Part shown: positions 9,460 through 18,296 of the stretch, one piece after another
Layout: every line of letters begins with the position of its first letter
How positions within the stretch are numbered: position 1 is the stretch's first letter
Assembly: GCA_017623155.1 (NCBI GenBank)
Contig: JAGAPR010000050.1
Span: forward strand, 1-54,587
Origin: Prevotella sp.
Lineage (GTDB): Bacteria > Bacteroidota > Bacteroidia > Bacteroidales > Bacteroidaceae
DNA: 54,587 bases
Direction of reading: 5' to 3'
Translations under genes and position numbers: made by a program
The notes under the pieces: generated by a model
Databases searched by the model: none
Told to the model about the DNA's origin: nothing
The model's input: only the letters and a program-made list of their open reading frames with translations

Positions 9460-10530
9460 TTAATTCTTTCCTTTTTTATTTTCGTTTTCTATTTCTTTCA
9501 TTTCCAAAAGGAATCGGTCGTAGTCAGACATAAACAATTTATCCTGTATAATCCTGTACTTCTCAAATTCTGTTTCAGCGTGCAAGCGTGCGATTTCTGC
9601 ACTTACACGTCCTGCATCTTTTAATAGACCGTATTCAAAGAGAGCAATAAAACTGTTCAGACGCTGTTCCCAATCCGCCATAGTTAATGGTATATGACGC
9701 ATTGTCATTGTCTCGGCAAAATCAAGATAGGCCGTTACCATTCTATTTAATTGTCTAATTTCAGTTTCAGACAAATAATTTTTAGCTATCACTACATCAC
9801 TTTTCCTTATTTTCCCGTCGGGAGCATCAGCCCAAGTTGTCAGTCCCATGTGTTCCTTTTCTGCATCGGCACGTTCTACTATGAGTTCTGCTGCCGTGTG
9901 ACCATGAACGGCATAGTGCATTTTGTTTTGTACTGTGGCATAAAAACGGCGTGTAGCCAACGCTGTCTTATCATAGTCTATGGCAGTAGCATATAAATCG
10001 GTTATTTTCTGATAAAATAATCGCTCACTGGTGCGAATTTCCCAGATACGTTCTAACTGTTCATCGAAATATTTATCCGTTAGAAAAGTTCCACGTTTCA
10101 GTCTTTCCGAATCCATTACCCATCCTTTGATGGTGTATTCTTTAGCAACTCCGTTTACCCATTTCCTGAATTGTACGGCCTTTTCCGAATTAACCTTAAA
10201 GCCTACGGCAATAATCATTTCCAATGAATAATGTTTGGTATTGTATTGCTTGCCATCGGGAGCAGTTATTCGAAATTTTCGAATAACTGCCTCTTCCTGC
10301 AATTCGCTATCGGCAAATATTTTCTTAATGTGGTAGTTGACAGTGTGTACCTCTACGCCGTAAAGCATTGCCATCAGTTTTTGTGTGAGCCAGATGTTTT
10401 CGTCCTCATAGCGTATCTCTATCTGTTGCTCATCGTCGCCCACACTTGCCACATAGTTTAAGTATTCCGCTGCACTACAGCGCACGGTTACTTGCTCTTT
10501 TTTCTTTTTATTTTTATTTTGTTTATTCAT
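9460..10530 (-). CDS. RhuM-family protein (full length)
   Basis: 356 residues, the normal RhuM length. The N-terminal domain has the family text IWLTQKLMAMLYGVEVHTV, DGKQYNTKHYSLEMIIAVGF and KVNSEKAVQFRKWV. The C-terminal helical part includes HYAVHGHTAAELIVERADAE. RhuM was first named as a Salmonella pathogenicity-island protein, but homologues are commonly encoded inside type I and other restriction loci, as here between the helicase and the methyltransferase. The molecular role is unknown; the N-terminal domain looks DNA-binding. The gene lies 24 bp after the helicase stop and 12 bp before the methyltransferase start, so it is part of one operon. A truncated paralogue follows at 3806-4129. 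Confidence 0.85.
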   Translation of the reverse strand: MNKQNKNKKKKEQVTVRCSAAEYLNYVASVGDDEQQIEIRYEDENIWLTQKLMAMLYGVEVHTVNYHIKKIFADSELQEEAVIRKFRITAPDGKQYNTKHYSLEMIIAVGFKVNSEKAVQFRKWVNGVAKEYTIKGWVMDSERLKRGTFLTDKYFDEQLERIWEIRTSERLFYQKITDLYATAIDYDKTALATRRFYATVQNKMHYAVHGHTAAELIVERADAEKEHMGLTTWADAPDGKIRKSDVVIAKNYLSETEIRQLNRMVTAYLDFAETMTMRHIPLTMADWEQRLNSFIALFEYGLLKDAGRVSAEIARLHAETEFEKYRIIQDKLFMSDYDRFLLEMKEIENENKKGKN

Positions 10531-10554
10531 CCTTCAGTTTCCTCCGTTTCTTCT

Positions 10555-13500
10555 TTATTGCAGTCCCTCACTTAAAATCAATGTTTCTTCGTTCTCGTCT
10601 ACTCTGTTTTGGGCTGTTATGATACGGGCCAAGTATTCGGCAGATATCTTTTGCGGCAATTTTGCCGCATCTTTTACTGCCAGTTGATTGATATAACGTA
10701 TCTCATATCCGGAAAGAGCATCGGTTTGGATAACTTGTAGCAAATCCTCCAAATAGTCTTTTGGTAAAAGTTGTTTCTTTATAAATACCTTTATTTTTGC
10801 TATTGCATTCAGCAAATCTTTCTCATTACGTGCCATTGCATCGCTGCTAAACAAGGATGCTTTGACTCTTTGATATATTGCATCGAAATCGCTACTCGGT
10901 TCAACTGGCTTTTCTTCGATTGAAGCCTCGAAAAGCGCAACGGCCTCTTCTGCCGAAAGCATCACCGGGGTATTTGTCGTGTCGCCTATCTTGAAAACAA
11001 AATCATCGCCTTTTCGCCCAAACATCAGCACGCCTTTTCTTGGTTTCTCAATATTGCGGGCCGTTTTTGCGCGGTGTGGCAACTCGATGGCTTTGTCGTA
11101 TGTCTCCGTACCTTTCAGACTGTTCAGCAACTTTCGGTAAGGAGTGTCCCATGATGCTTCTTCGTTGCGGGCGATTTCCTTGCGGTATCGCTCTTTGAAG
11201 AAAGCTTTGACCTCCTCTTCTTTGGTCAATGCTTTGGTGTCTTCTCCCATGATGGCATGAATCATTGCCATTTTGAGTGTTGAGATTTCCTTTGTCCGTG
11301 TCTCTGCCTCGCCCACATCCGTCGGGAAATAATTATAGATATAAAGTTCGTCGAACACCTTTTTGTTGATACGGTTGATACGGCCTATACGCTGGATTAC
11401 GCGGGTCGGGTTGTAGGGAATATCGTAATTGAATATAGTTCCGGCACGGTGCAGGTTATAACCTTCGGATATGGCATCGGTTGCCACTAAGATATGAAAA
11501 TCATTCTGTTGCAACGATGGCTTCAGCCCTGCGTCGAAGTTGGCACGTATGCGGTCTTTGTTGGCCGGTGTGGCGTCTGCCGAAGTATACTTCATGGCAG
11601 GAAGTCCGGCTCTTGCAAGGGCTTCGCCCAAATAATTTACTGTATCGGCAAATTCTGAGAACACAATCAGTTTCCTGTTTGGTTCTTTTGTCATTTGCTC
11701 TTTAACGATACGGATGAAAGAGTCAAGTTTCGGGTCGCTCTTAATGGTGTTTTCCTTGCCAAACCACTGTTCACGCAAATTTTTCAGCAACCGGATGTCC
11801 GCCTGCACATCAGACACGAAATCGTCATTTACATATTTCTTGTCTATCTCGAAAAACCCTTTGCTCTCATATTTCTCAAAGAGCTCTTCTATTTCCTCCA
11901 TGCCGTCTTCTGTCGTCTGATAGAATGCCTCCACATCCGGCAGGTTACCATTTTTGAACACAGGAATCTTGTTCCGCTTTTCAATCCATCCGAGTATATG
12001 CTCGGATGATTTTATCATATACTCCAAAGAGGATCGGAAGGCTGCAACGGAACTTTCGAAACGTGCCACCAGCAGATGGCGCATGAAACTTGAGATATTT
12101 GTCTGCCGCCCAATCAAAAGGTTAAATTTCACGCCGGTTTTATTTTCAAGTGTCTCTGCCAATTCGTTTCTCAGTTCTTCACGTATATAAAGCGCAGGGG
12201 AATAACGGGCTGCCTTGAAACGGTACACACCATCATTACGGTCCTCTGTATGATAGATTCCATCCAAGGTTGTGAGATATAAATCTTTCAGTTCACCAAG
12301 GTCATATTCCAGTTCCTCAGGGTCATTGGGCATTACCAACTGTATGCCCTGTTGTCTCAGGTCTTCCGCATATTCAGGAATGTCCAGCAAGTCCAGACGC
12401 GAGCGGCGCACTACCAACGGATTTATAATAGAACGGATTTTCTTGGCAATGTCGTTCACTTCATTTGTGATTTTTTCTTCTGTCGTCTTGCCTTCCCTTT
12501 GCTCTTCTCGCAAACCCTTGTATCTGTTGATAAGCTCTTTGAAAGAAGCTCCCAAGTTCTCGACCGTTTTCAATGTGGAGCGGGATGGTATCTGGAACAG
12601 TTTTATAAGTGCGTAAATATCTGCCGGCTGATTGTTGAAAGGGGTTGCCGTAAGCAGCAAGACTTTATTTCCGGAGCAAAGATTATGCAGCAAGGCATAA
12701 TCTTGTGTATATTCATTGCGGAAACGGTGCGCCTCGTCTATGATTATAAGGAACTGTTCACCTTCCTTCACTAATTCCTGATAATGCATAACTGCATCCT
12801 CTATTTTCCCCGCACTGAACACCGAAGCCGTAAATCCGAACTCATCACGATAGCCTTCCCATTGCTTATACAAATGAGGCGGGCACACGATGATAGTACG
12901 CGGCTTCAGGTTGCGTGCTACGGTGGAGGCTATCACACTCTTTCCCAGCCCGACAACATCCGCCACAATAGCCCCGTTGTGGTTGCGCAGTGCATTCAGA
13001 GCCATCTGCACGGCATCGGTCTGATATTTCAGATTGGAGTATCTGCCCTCTGTTATGTCGTGCGGAGTAAGTATGTTGTCGGATGTGGGGATATGGAAAT
13101 ACTCTTTGAGGACGCGGACATACATAAGATACGGCGAATAGAGTTTGTCATACCATATATGAGCCATCACCTTGTTGTTCCATTCGTCAATATTGTCCTT
13201 GCTTGCAACGACGACCGAGCTTTCCCACAATTCATCAAATATCCTTTTCCCCTCGTCGTAGTCGCGCTTGTCATTAAAACGGGCATTTAGCTCCAGCCGG
13301 CCTTTCAGTCCCTGATAAGACAGGTTGCTGGAACCGGTGATTAAGACACCGGGCAGCTCTCCGCCCTCGTTCATTGTATCATTGTAGGCAAACAGATACA
13401 TTTTGGAATGGCATGGCTCCAAAGTCTTGCGTATTTCGAGCGTGCCGTCAAGGATTTTCCCATAGAACATCTTGAACTGCTCCTGCTTCTCTTCCGTATC

Positions 13501-13803
13501 CAAGAAGTCAGAGTTATTGAAAACATGAACAAACTGTTTGTAATAATCTTCCTTGGCAACACTACGTGAAATCAATCCTTTCCTGAAAGTCTCCACTTCA
13601 CGGACATGCTTGGCCATTTGTAACTCAACATCCAACCCTACGAGAATTTTTATTTGTTTGTCTTTTAATTTTTCGGATAATTGAACGTAGCCGGAGTAAT
13701 AAAAGTAGCCGGCCAGCATATATACGGCATCTGTTTTTGGTAAGATGCCGTTGATGATATCGGATAAGAACTTTTCTTTGTTTGTTATGAAATTATTGCT
13801 CAT
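10555..13803 (-). CDS. PLD-family nuclease fused to Snf2-type helicase (restriction motor)
   Basis: 1082 residues. Residues 1-200 are a phospholipase D-like domain: His132-x-Lys134 in CHSKMYLF and GSSNLS near 158 are one HKD half-site, so a dimer would form the active site. From 255 a superfamily 2 Snf2-like ATPase follows: Walker A VGLGKS with Lys288, DEAH 356-359, TATPFNN 385-391, then a C-terminal domain with VFSEFADTVNYLGEAL and the motif VI text RVIQRIGRINRIN. The protein is probably the DNA-cleaving, translocating part of a restriction system that works with the adjacent Eco57I-type methylase. It resembles split versions of type ISP or CglI/NgoAVII-like enzymes and the DISARM logic, but matches none exactly. 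First gene of the island. Confidence 0.88.
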   Translation of the reverse strand: MSNNFITNKEKFLSDIINGILPKTDAVYMLAGYFYYSGYVQLSEKLKDKQIKILVGLDVELQMAKHVREVETFRKGLISRSVAKEDYYKQFVHVFNNSDFLDTEEKQEQFKMFYGKILDGTLEIRKTLEPCHSKMYLFAYNDTMNEGGELPGVLITGSSNLSYQGLKGRLELNARFNDKRDYDEGKRIFDELWESSVVVASKDNIDEWNNKVMAHIWYDKLYSPYLMYVRVLKEYFHIPTSDNILTPHDITEGRYSNLKYQTDAVQMALNALRNHNGAIVADVVGLGKSVIASTVARNLKPRTIIVCPPHLYKQWEGYRDEFGFTASVFSAGKIEDAVMHYQELVKEGEQFLIIIDEAHRFRNEYTQDYALLHNLCSGNKVLLLTATPFNNQPADIYALIKLFQIPSRSTLKTVENLGASFKELINRYKGLREEQREGKTTEEKITNEVNDIAKKIRSIINPLVVRRSRLDLLDIPEYAEDLRQQGIQLVMPNDPEELEYDLGELKDLYLTTLDGIYHTEDRNDGVYRFKAARYSPALYIREELRNELAETLENKTGVKFNLLIGRQTNISSFMRHLLVARFESSVAAFRSSLEYMIKSSEHILGWIEKRNKIPVFKNGNLPDVEAFYQTTEDGMEEIEELFEKYESKGFFEIDKKYVNDDFVSDVQADIRLLKNLREQWFGKENTIKSDPKLDSFIRIVKEQMTKEPNRKLIVFSEFADTVNYLGEALARAGLPAMKYTSADATPANKDRIRANFDAGLKPSLQQNDFHILVATDAISEGYNLHRAGTIFNYDIPYNPTRVIQRIGRINRINKKVFDELYIYNYFPTDVGEAETRTKEISTLKMAMIHAIMGEDTKALTKEEEVKAFFKERYRKEIARNEEASWDTPYRKLLNSLKGTETYDKAIELPHRAKTARNIEKPRKGVLMFGRKGDDFVFKIGDTTNTPVMLSAEEAVALFEASIEEKPVEPSSDFDAIYQRVKASLFSSDAMARNEKDLLNAIAKIKVFIKKQLLPKDYLEDLLQVIQTDALSGYEIRYINQLAVKDAAKLPQKISAEYLARIITAQNRVDENEETLILSEGLQ

Positions 13804-13919
13804 GACATTTATGGTATGTGTTTGGAATGATTATGGCCCGCATTATCGCAAATGCTTGTGACATTGTGTGACAGGCAGCCGATGCGTGCTGTTTTGGTGT
13901 GAGTGATGATTGCCGAAGA

Positions 13920-13927
13920 CAAAGTTA
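13920..13927 (-). promoter_or_regulatory. -7 box (TAACTTTG) for the defence operon
   Basis: On the minus strand TAACTTTG matches the Bacteroidota -7 consensus TAnnTTTG and lies 116 bp before the helicase ATG. No good -33 TTTG is seen. Just upstream, 13948-13962 contains the inverted repeat ACATG-N5-CATGT, which could bind a repressor over the -33 region. Confidence 0.5.
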
Positions 13928-14036
13928 CGAAATATTCTGTATTTTTTACATGTTTGGCATGTTTTTTTCTTTGTGTCGTGCCGGCCGGCGGGTTGGTGTA
14001 TCCGGATGTGTATCGGGAAGTGTATCGGGATGAGGC

Positions 14037-14068
14037 TTGGAGTGTGATGCTTGTTTGCGTTATCTTTG
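14037..14068 (+). promoter_or_regulatory. Promoter (-33 TTGG, -7 TATCTTTG) of the Cys-rich small gene
   Basis: TTGG at 14037-14040 and TATCTTTG at 14061-14068 are separated by 20 bp, the spacing of Bacteroidota sigma-ABfr promoters. Transcription would begin near 14075 and cross the small reading frame at 14166. Confidence 0.65.
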
Positions 14069-14165
14069 CACCGTCAAACGATGGGGACGCCCGTATCCTG
14101 ACGAGGATGATTTGACGAGAGAATGAAAAAACCGAGTTACTTACAATTTAAAAACCGAGAAAACC

Positions 14166-14330
14166 ATGTGTATGATTAATGTTATGTTCATTGAAACACC
14201 TGCCGGGTCGTGCTTCTGTAAATGCGTGTGTCCGTGTCGTTACTGTCGTGGCGGCGGCAGCATGCCTGCGGGCGGGGCTTTTATCGGATGTCTCGCGGCA
14301 GGCCGATGTCGTAGAGCGGCATGTTCTTGA
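14166..14330 (+). CDS. Candidate 54-residue Cys-rich small protein
   Basis: The frame encodes 54 residues with ten cysteines. The core is SCFCKCVCPCRYC (residues 15-27), an alternating C-x-C-x-C-x-C-x-C-xx-C pattern, followed by a GGGS linker and three more cysteines in a basic tail. It is flanked by a consensus promoter (14037-14068) and an intrinsic terminator (14396-14429), so a short transcript is well supported. Coding is less certain: the region also holds other open frames and could be a structured small RNA. If translated, the pattern suggests metal binding or a modified peptide. I do not recognise a family. Confidence 0.45.
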   Translation: MCMINVMFIETPAGSCFCKCVCPCRYCRGGGSMPAGGAFIGCLAAGRCRRAACS

Positions 14331-14395
14331 TGCCGGTATCACTTGTTTGTTGTTGACAAAGTAGAAGCCCGCGGCGGCTTTCGCTTGTATTTGTT

Positions 14396-14429
14396 GCCCA
14401 CATTCCGAACATCGGAGTGTGGGCTTTTT
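14396..14429 (+). terminator. Intrinsic terminator after the Cys-rich gene
   Basis: A 13-bp stem (arms 14396-14408 and 14412-14424, one G-U pair) with a 3-nt loop is followed by TTTTT at 14425-14429. A weaker hairpin (AAGCC/GGCTT) lies just upstream at about 14366-14381 and could act with it. Confidence 0.85.
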
Positions 14430-14466
14430 GTGCTTTTTAGAGAAAAGCGCGGCTGTTTCATGCTTG

Positions 14467-14664
14467 CAGTTAATACTTCGTTGTGTTGTAGTTAAATATT
14501 AATTGAATGGCAGTTAATACTTAGTTGCGGTGCAATTAAATATTAACTGTGGCGCAGTTAATATCTCGTTGTGTCGCAATTAAGTATTAACTGTGAAGTA
14601 GTTAATATCTCGTTGTGAAGCAGTTAATATCTCGTTGTGAAGCAGTTAATATCGAATTGCGCGG
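14467..14664. repeat. Array C: nine units at 22-bp period
   Basis: Nine 19-bp units start at 14467, 14489, 14511, 14533, 14555, 14577, 14599, 14621 and 14643, each followed by 3 bp. The main form is CAGTTAATATCTCGTTGTG. The second, fourth and sixth units run in the opposite sense, for example CAATTAAATATTAACTGTG. The last units are nearly identical with spacer aag, pointing to recent expansion at the right end; sequence after 14664 decays. It lies about 300 bp upstream of the hemerythrin/LuxR promoter. Confidence 0.9.
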
Positions 14665-14962
14665 TAATGTGAATATTCGTCATGATTATTCTTGCCGACA
14701 GCTTGATGTATGTGACATGATGCTTTTTCACCCGAAAATCGTAAATCTGAGGCATATAAAACTTCCGAACTGTAATCGGGCGTCGTGTCCTATCGCTTTT
14801 TTCGGCCTGAAATGGTCGCTTCAGACGGTTGTTTTTGTGTTGTTTTGCGGGGTGCGGTTACAGATTGAAACCGATGCGGATTGACCGGTTGCCATCAATA
14901 ACTTTTCTGTTTTTATTAATGAAAAGTGTTTGCCTTTACGTGTAAATACCAATAAATGGGTA

Positions 14963-14993
14963 TTGTCGGAATGGTGGAAAATGGTTATTTTTG
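14963..14993 (+). promoter_or_regulatory. Promoter of the hemerythrin/LuxR gene
   Basis: TTGT at 14963-14966 and TATTTTTG at 14986-14993 with 19-bp spacing; the start codon follows at 15021. The rest of 14665-14962 shows no gene I can support. Confidence 0.55.
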
Positions 14994-15020
14994 CAAGCGA
15001 TAATGATAATCGGGTAATAA

Positions 15021-15983
15021 ATGAAAAATCAGAAGATATATGAGGCGGGCGACAAGATGATATCGCTCATCAAAGACAACTATGATTTGTTGCAGTCGCT
15101 CGGCAGTTTCGGCATCAATCTCGGATTTGGCGACAAGACGGTGAAAGAGATTTGCGAGGACAACGGTGTCGACACTTACACGTTTCTCGCCGTGGTTAAC
15201 TTTGCCATCAACGGATATTCCGATTTTGACAACGACGAACAACTGTCTGTTCCCACGCTGTTGCACTATCTCGAAGCGAGCCATGTGTATTATCTTGATT
15301 TTCAACTGCCGTTTATCCGTCGCGAGCTTGCGGAGTCGATAGACGAGCACGACAGCCTCGGAATACTGATAATGAAGCTCTATGATGAATACGCGAAAGA
15401 AATTCGCCGGCACATGATGTATGAGGAGGAGACTCTTTTCCCCTATGTAAACGCACTGTTGGAGGGACGCGCGGCGGGCGATTACACGATAGAGACATTC
15501 TCGAAAACGCATGAGGAGGCTTCGGAGAAGCTCAAGGAATTGAAAATTCTGATTATAAAATACATGCCTTCCGACGCGAGACGCAACAACCAGCTGATGG
15601 CAACGTTGCACGATATATATAATAATGAGGAGTGGCTCAGTCTGCATGCTCAGGTGGAGGATAAGATTTTTGTGCCGGCCATCAGACGGCTTGAGCGACT
15701 TTTACAGCGCAGCGACGTGACAAAGAACATTTCGTCGATGGTATTTAAAGGCGGACAGGACAGTGGCGGCGACATGCTTTCGGAACGCGAGCGCGATGTA
15801 ATCGTGGCCCTTGTGCAGGGAATGGCCAACAAGGAGATAGCCGACCATCTGTGCATCAGCGTGAATACCGTTATCACACATCGACGCAATATCGCCCGTA
15901 AGTTGCAGATACACAGCCCGGCAGGCCTGACTATATATGCGATTGTGAACGGGCTCGTGGATATATCGGCAGTGAAGCTCTGA
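15021..15983 (+). CDS. Hemerythrin-domain LuxR-type transcription regulator
   Basis: 320 residues. Residues 35-65 resemble the ScdA N domain (TVKEICEDNGVDTYTFLAVV). Residues 80-230 form a four-helix hemerythrin-like domain with a full set of candidate di-iron ligands: His88, His110, His131 and Glu135 (HMMYEE), His164 (HEE), His209 and Glu213. The C-terminus (about 258-320) is a LuxR helix-turn-helix, LSERERDVIVALVQGMANKE and SVNTVITHRRNIARKL. ScdA/RIC-type proteins sense or repair damage by oxygen and NO, so this fusion probably links that signal to transcription. It lies directly upstream of the anaerobic reductase genes nrdDG and is a good candidate for their regulator (inference). Confidence 0.88.
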   Translation: MKNQKIYEAGDKMISLIKDNYDLLQSLGSFGINLGFGDKTVKEICEDNGVDTYTFLAVVNFAINGYSDFDNDEQLSVPTLLHYLEASHVYYLDFQLPFIRRELAESIDEHDSLGILIMKLYDEYAKEIRRHMMYEEETLFPYVNALLEGRAAGDYTIETFSKTHEEASEKLKELKILIIKYMPSDARRNNQLMATLHDIYNNEEWLSLHAQVEDKIFVPAIRRLERLLQRSDVTKNISSMVFKGGQDSGGDMLSERERDVIVALVQGMANKEIADHLCISVNTVITHRRNIARKLQIHSPAGLTIYAIVNGLVDISAVKL

Positions 15984-16017
15984 AAAAAAGTTTGTGATTA
16001 TACCAATAATTTATTGC

Positions 16018-16055
16018 AAATCCGGTACGTCGTATCGGATTTTATTGTATCTTTG
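16018..16055 (+). promoter_or_regulatory. nrdD promoter overlapped by an 11-bp hairpin
   Basis: The -7 box TATCTTTG is at 16048-16055. Immediately upstream, 16018-16042 is a hairpin with 11-bp arms (AAATCCGGTAC and its partner, one G-U pair) round GTC. It may terminate the upstream gene, or be an operator overlapping the -33 region, since no clear TTTG is present there. Confidence 0.55.
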
Positions 16056-16121
16056 CAACAGGTTTTGGTTATCCAAAATGTTTAATCGAGAAAAGGACAA
16101 TCTAATAATAAATTATCAAAA

Positions 16122-18272
16122 ATGGAAAACTTTTTTGAAATTGAAGACAGAAAAGTTTTCCAAAAAGAGAAACTTGCAATGGAAATAAAGAGTTTTACCA
16201 TTACGAAAAGAGACGGGTCGACAGACCGTTTTTCGCTCGACAAAATCATGAATGCCATCATTAAGGCGTTCGAGTCTGTAAACGAACCGGCCGATTTGGG
16301 GCGCATATCAAGCATATTGAGTCATCTTGACATTCACGAGGGTATCACGGTGGAAGAGATACAGAACCAAGTGGAGGAGGCACTGATGAAAGAGGGCTAT
16401 TATAAGGTGGCCAAATCGTTCATGCTTTATCGCCAGCGACACACGGAAGACCGCGAGACGATGGACAAGCTCAAATTCCTTGCCGACTACTGCGAGGCTG
16501 CCAATGCAGCCACGGGCTCGAAATATGATGCCAACGCGAACGTGGAGCACAAGAACATAGCCACGCTTATAGGCGAACTGCCCAAGTCGAGCTTCATCCG
16601 TCTCAACCGTCGCCTGCTGACAGACCGCATAAAGAAGATGTACGGGAAAGAACTGGCCGACAAGTATATCGACATGCTCACACATCATTTTATATATAAG
16701 AATGACGAGACAAGTCTGGCAAACTACTGCGCTTCGATAACGATGTATCCGTGGCTCATCGGCGGAACGATGTCTATCGGCGGTAATTCCACGGCTCCGA
16801 CAAACCTCAAATCGTTCTGCGGTGGTTTTGTAAACATGGTGTTCATGGTGTCGAGCATGCTCAGCGGAGCCTGCGCCACTCCCGAATTTCTCATGTACCT
16901 TAATTATTTCATAGGTTTGGAGTATGGCCGCGACTACTATAAAGACGCGGAACGGGTCGTTGACCTGTCGGCGAAGCAGCGCACGGTGGATAAGGTCATA
17001 ACCGATTGTTTTGAACAAATCGTTTACTCCATCAACCAGCCTACGGGTGCGCGTAACTATCAGGCGGTGTTCTGGAACATCGCATATTACGACAAACCGT
17101 ATTTTGAAAGCCTGTTTGGAGAATTCTATTTTCCCGACGGCAGCCGTCCGGATTGGAACGGATTGTGCTGGCTTCAGAAACGTTTTATGAAGTGGTTTAA
17201 TCACGAGCGTACGAAAGCTGTGCTCACATTTCCCGTCGAGACGATGGCTCTTCTCAGCAAAGACGGCAACATGATTGATGCCGACATGGCCGATTTTACG
17301 GCCGAGATGTACTCGGAAGGGCACTCGTTCTTCACCTACATGAGCGATAATGCCGACTCGCTGTCAAGCTGTTGCCGCCTGCGCAATGAGATACAGGACA
17401 ACGGGTTCAGCTACACCCTCGGTGCCGGTGGCGTGTCGACGGGTTCAAAGAGCGTGCTGACGATAAATCTCAACCGATGCATACAGTATGCCGTGAACAA
17501 CAATATGGACTACAAGGAGTATCTCACTGATGTGATAGACCTGTGCCATAAGGTGCAGCTCGCGTACAACGAGAACCTGAAAGAGCTGTGGCAGCACGGC
17601 ATGCTCCCGCTCTTCGACGCGGGATACATCAACATCGGCCGCCAATATCTCACCATAGGAGTGAACGGTCTCGTTGAGGCCGCCGAGTTCATGGGACTTA
17701 CGATTACCGACAATCCCGATTATCTGAAGTTCGTGCAGACGGTGCTCGGGCTTGTCGAGCAGAAGAATAAGGAGTATCGCACAAAAGAGGTGCTGTTCAA
17801 CTGCGAGATGATACCTGCGGAAAACGTGGGCGTGAAGCACTCGAAATGGGATCGCGAAGACGGGTATTTCGTGCCGCGCGACTGTTATAACAGTTATTTC
17901 TACATTGTGGAAGACGACTCGTTGAACATCATCGACAAGTTTAAAATGCACGGAGCACCGTATATCGAACATCTCACCGGAGGCTCGGCACTGCACATGA
18001 ACCTCGAAGAACATCTCTCGAAAGCGCAATACAGGCAGCTGCTCAACGTGGCGGCAAAGGAGGGGTGCAACTATTTCACGTTCAATATACCGAACACTAT
18101 ATGCAACGACTGTGGCACGATAGACAAGCGTTATCTGCATGAATGTCCCAAATGTCACTCGAAGAACGTCGATTACATGACACGTATCATCGGCTATCTC
18201 AAGCGCGTGAGCAACTTCTCGGAGGCCCGTCAGGCCGAGGCAAGTCGCAGATATTATGCTCATGCGGATTGA
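16122..18272 (+). CDS. nrdD: Anaerobic (class III) ribonucleoside-triphosphate reductase
   Basis: 716 residues. It reduces ribonucleoside triphosphates to deoxyribonucleotides without oxygen, using a glycyl radical. An ATP-cone begins at FTITKRDGSTDRFSLDKI. The catalytic core follows. The C-terminus has the zinc site Cys661, Cys664, Cys675, Cys678 (CNDC and CPKC) and the radical glycine, probably Gly691 in RIIGYL. A second start at 16179 (MEIKSFTITKRDGS), preceded by AAAGAGAAA, gives 697 residues and fits the family's N-terminus better. It depends on NrdG, encoded 24 bp downstream. Confidence 0.95.
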   Translation: MENFFEIEDRKVFQKEKLAMEIKSFTITKRDGSTDRFSLDKIMNAIIKAFESVNEPADLGRISSILSHLDIHEGITVEEIQNQVEEALMKEGYYKVAKSFMLYRQRHTEDRETMDKLKFLADYCEAANAATGSKYDANANVEHKNIATLIGELPKSSFIRLNRRLLTDRIKKMYGKELADKYIDMLTHHFIYKNDETSLANYCASITMYPWLIGGTMSIGGNSTAPTNLKSFCGGFVNMVFMVSSMLSGACATPEFLMYLNYFIGLEYGRDYYKDAERVVDLSAKQRTVDKVITDCFEQIVYSINQPTGARNYQAVFWNIAYYDKPYFESLFGEFYFPDGSRPDWNGLCWLQKRFMKWFNHERTKAVLTFPVETMALLSKDGNMIDADMADFTAEMYSEGHSFFTYMSDNADSLSSCCRLRNEIQDNGFSYTLGAGGVSTGSKSVLTINLNRCIQYAVNNNMDYKEYLTDVIDLCHKVQLAYNENLKELWQHGMLPLFDAGYINIGRQYLTIGVNGLVEAAEFMGLTITDNPDYLKFVQTVLGLVEQKNKEYRTKEVLFNCEMIPAENVGVKHSKWDREDGYFVPRDCYNSYFYIVEDDSLNIIDKFKMHGAPYIEHLTGGSALHMNLEEHLSKAQYRQLLNVAAKEGCNYFTFNIPNTICNDCGTIDKRYLHECPKCHSKNVDYMTRIIGYLKRVSNFSEARQAEASRRYYAHAD

Positions 18273-18296
18273 AGAAACACTAAAAGGTAGAGTTGT

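Noticed and set aside
13903-14115. Plus-strand frame of 70 residues before the Cys-rich gene
   Set aside because: It overlaps promoters of both directions and has no start signal.
14467-14664. CRISPR-like array
   Set aside because: Spacers are 3 bp, units vary, some are inverted, and no cas genes are near.
14615-14884. Reading frame of 89 residues overlapping array C
   Set aside because: It starts inside the repeats, has no start signal, and its product has no recognisable features.
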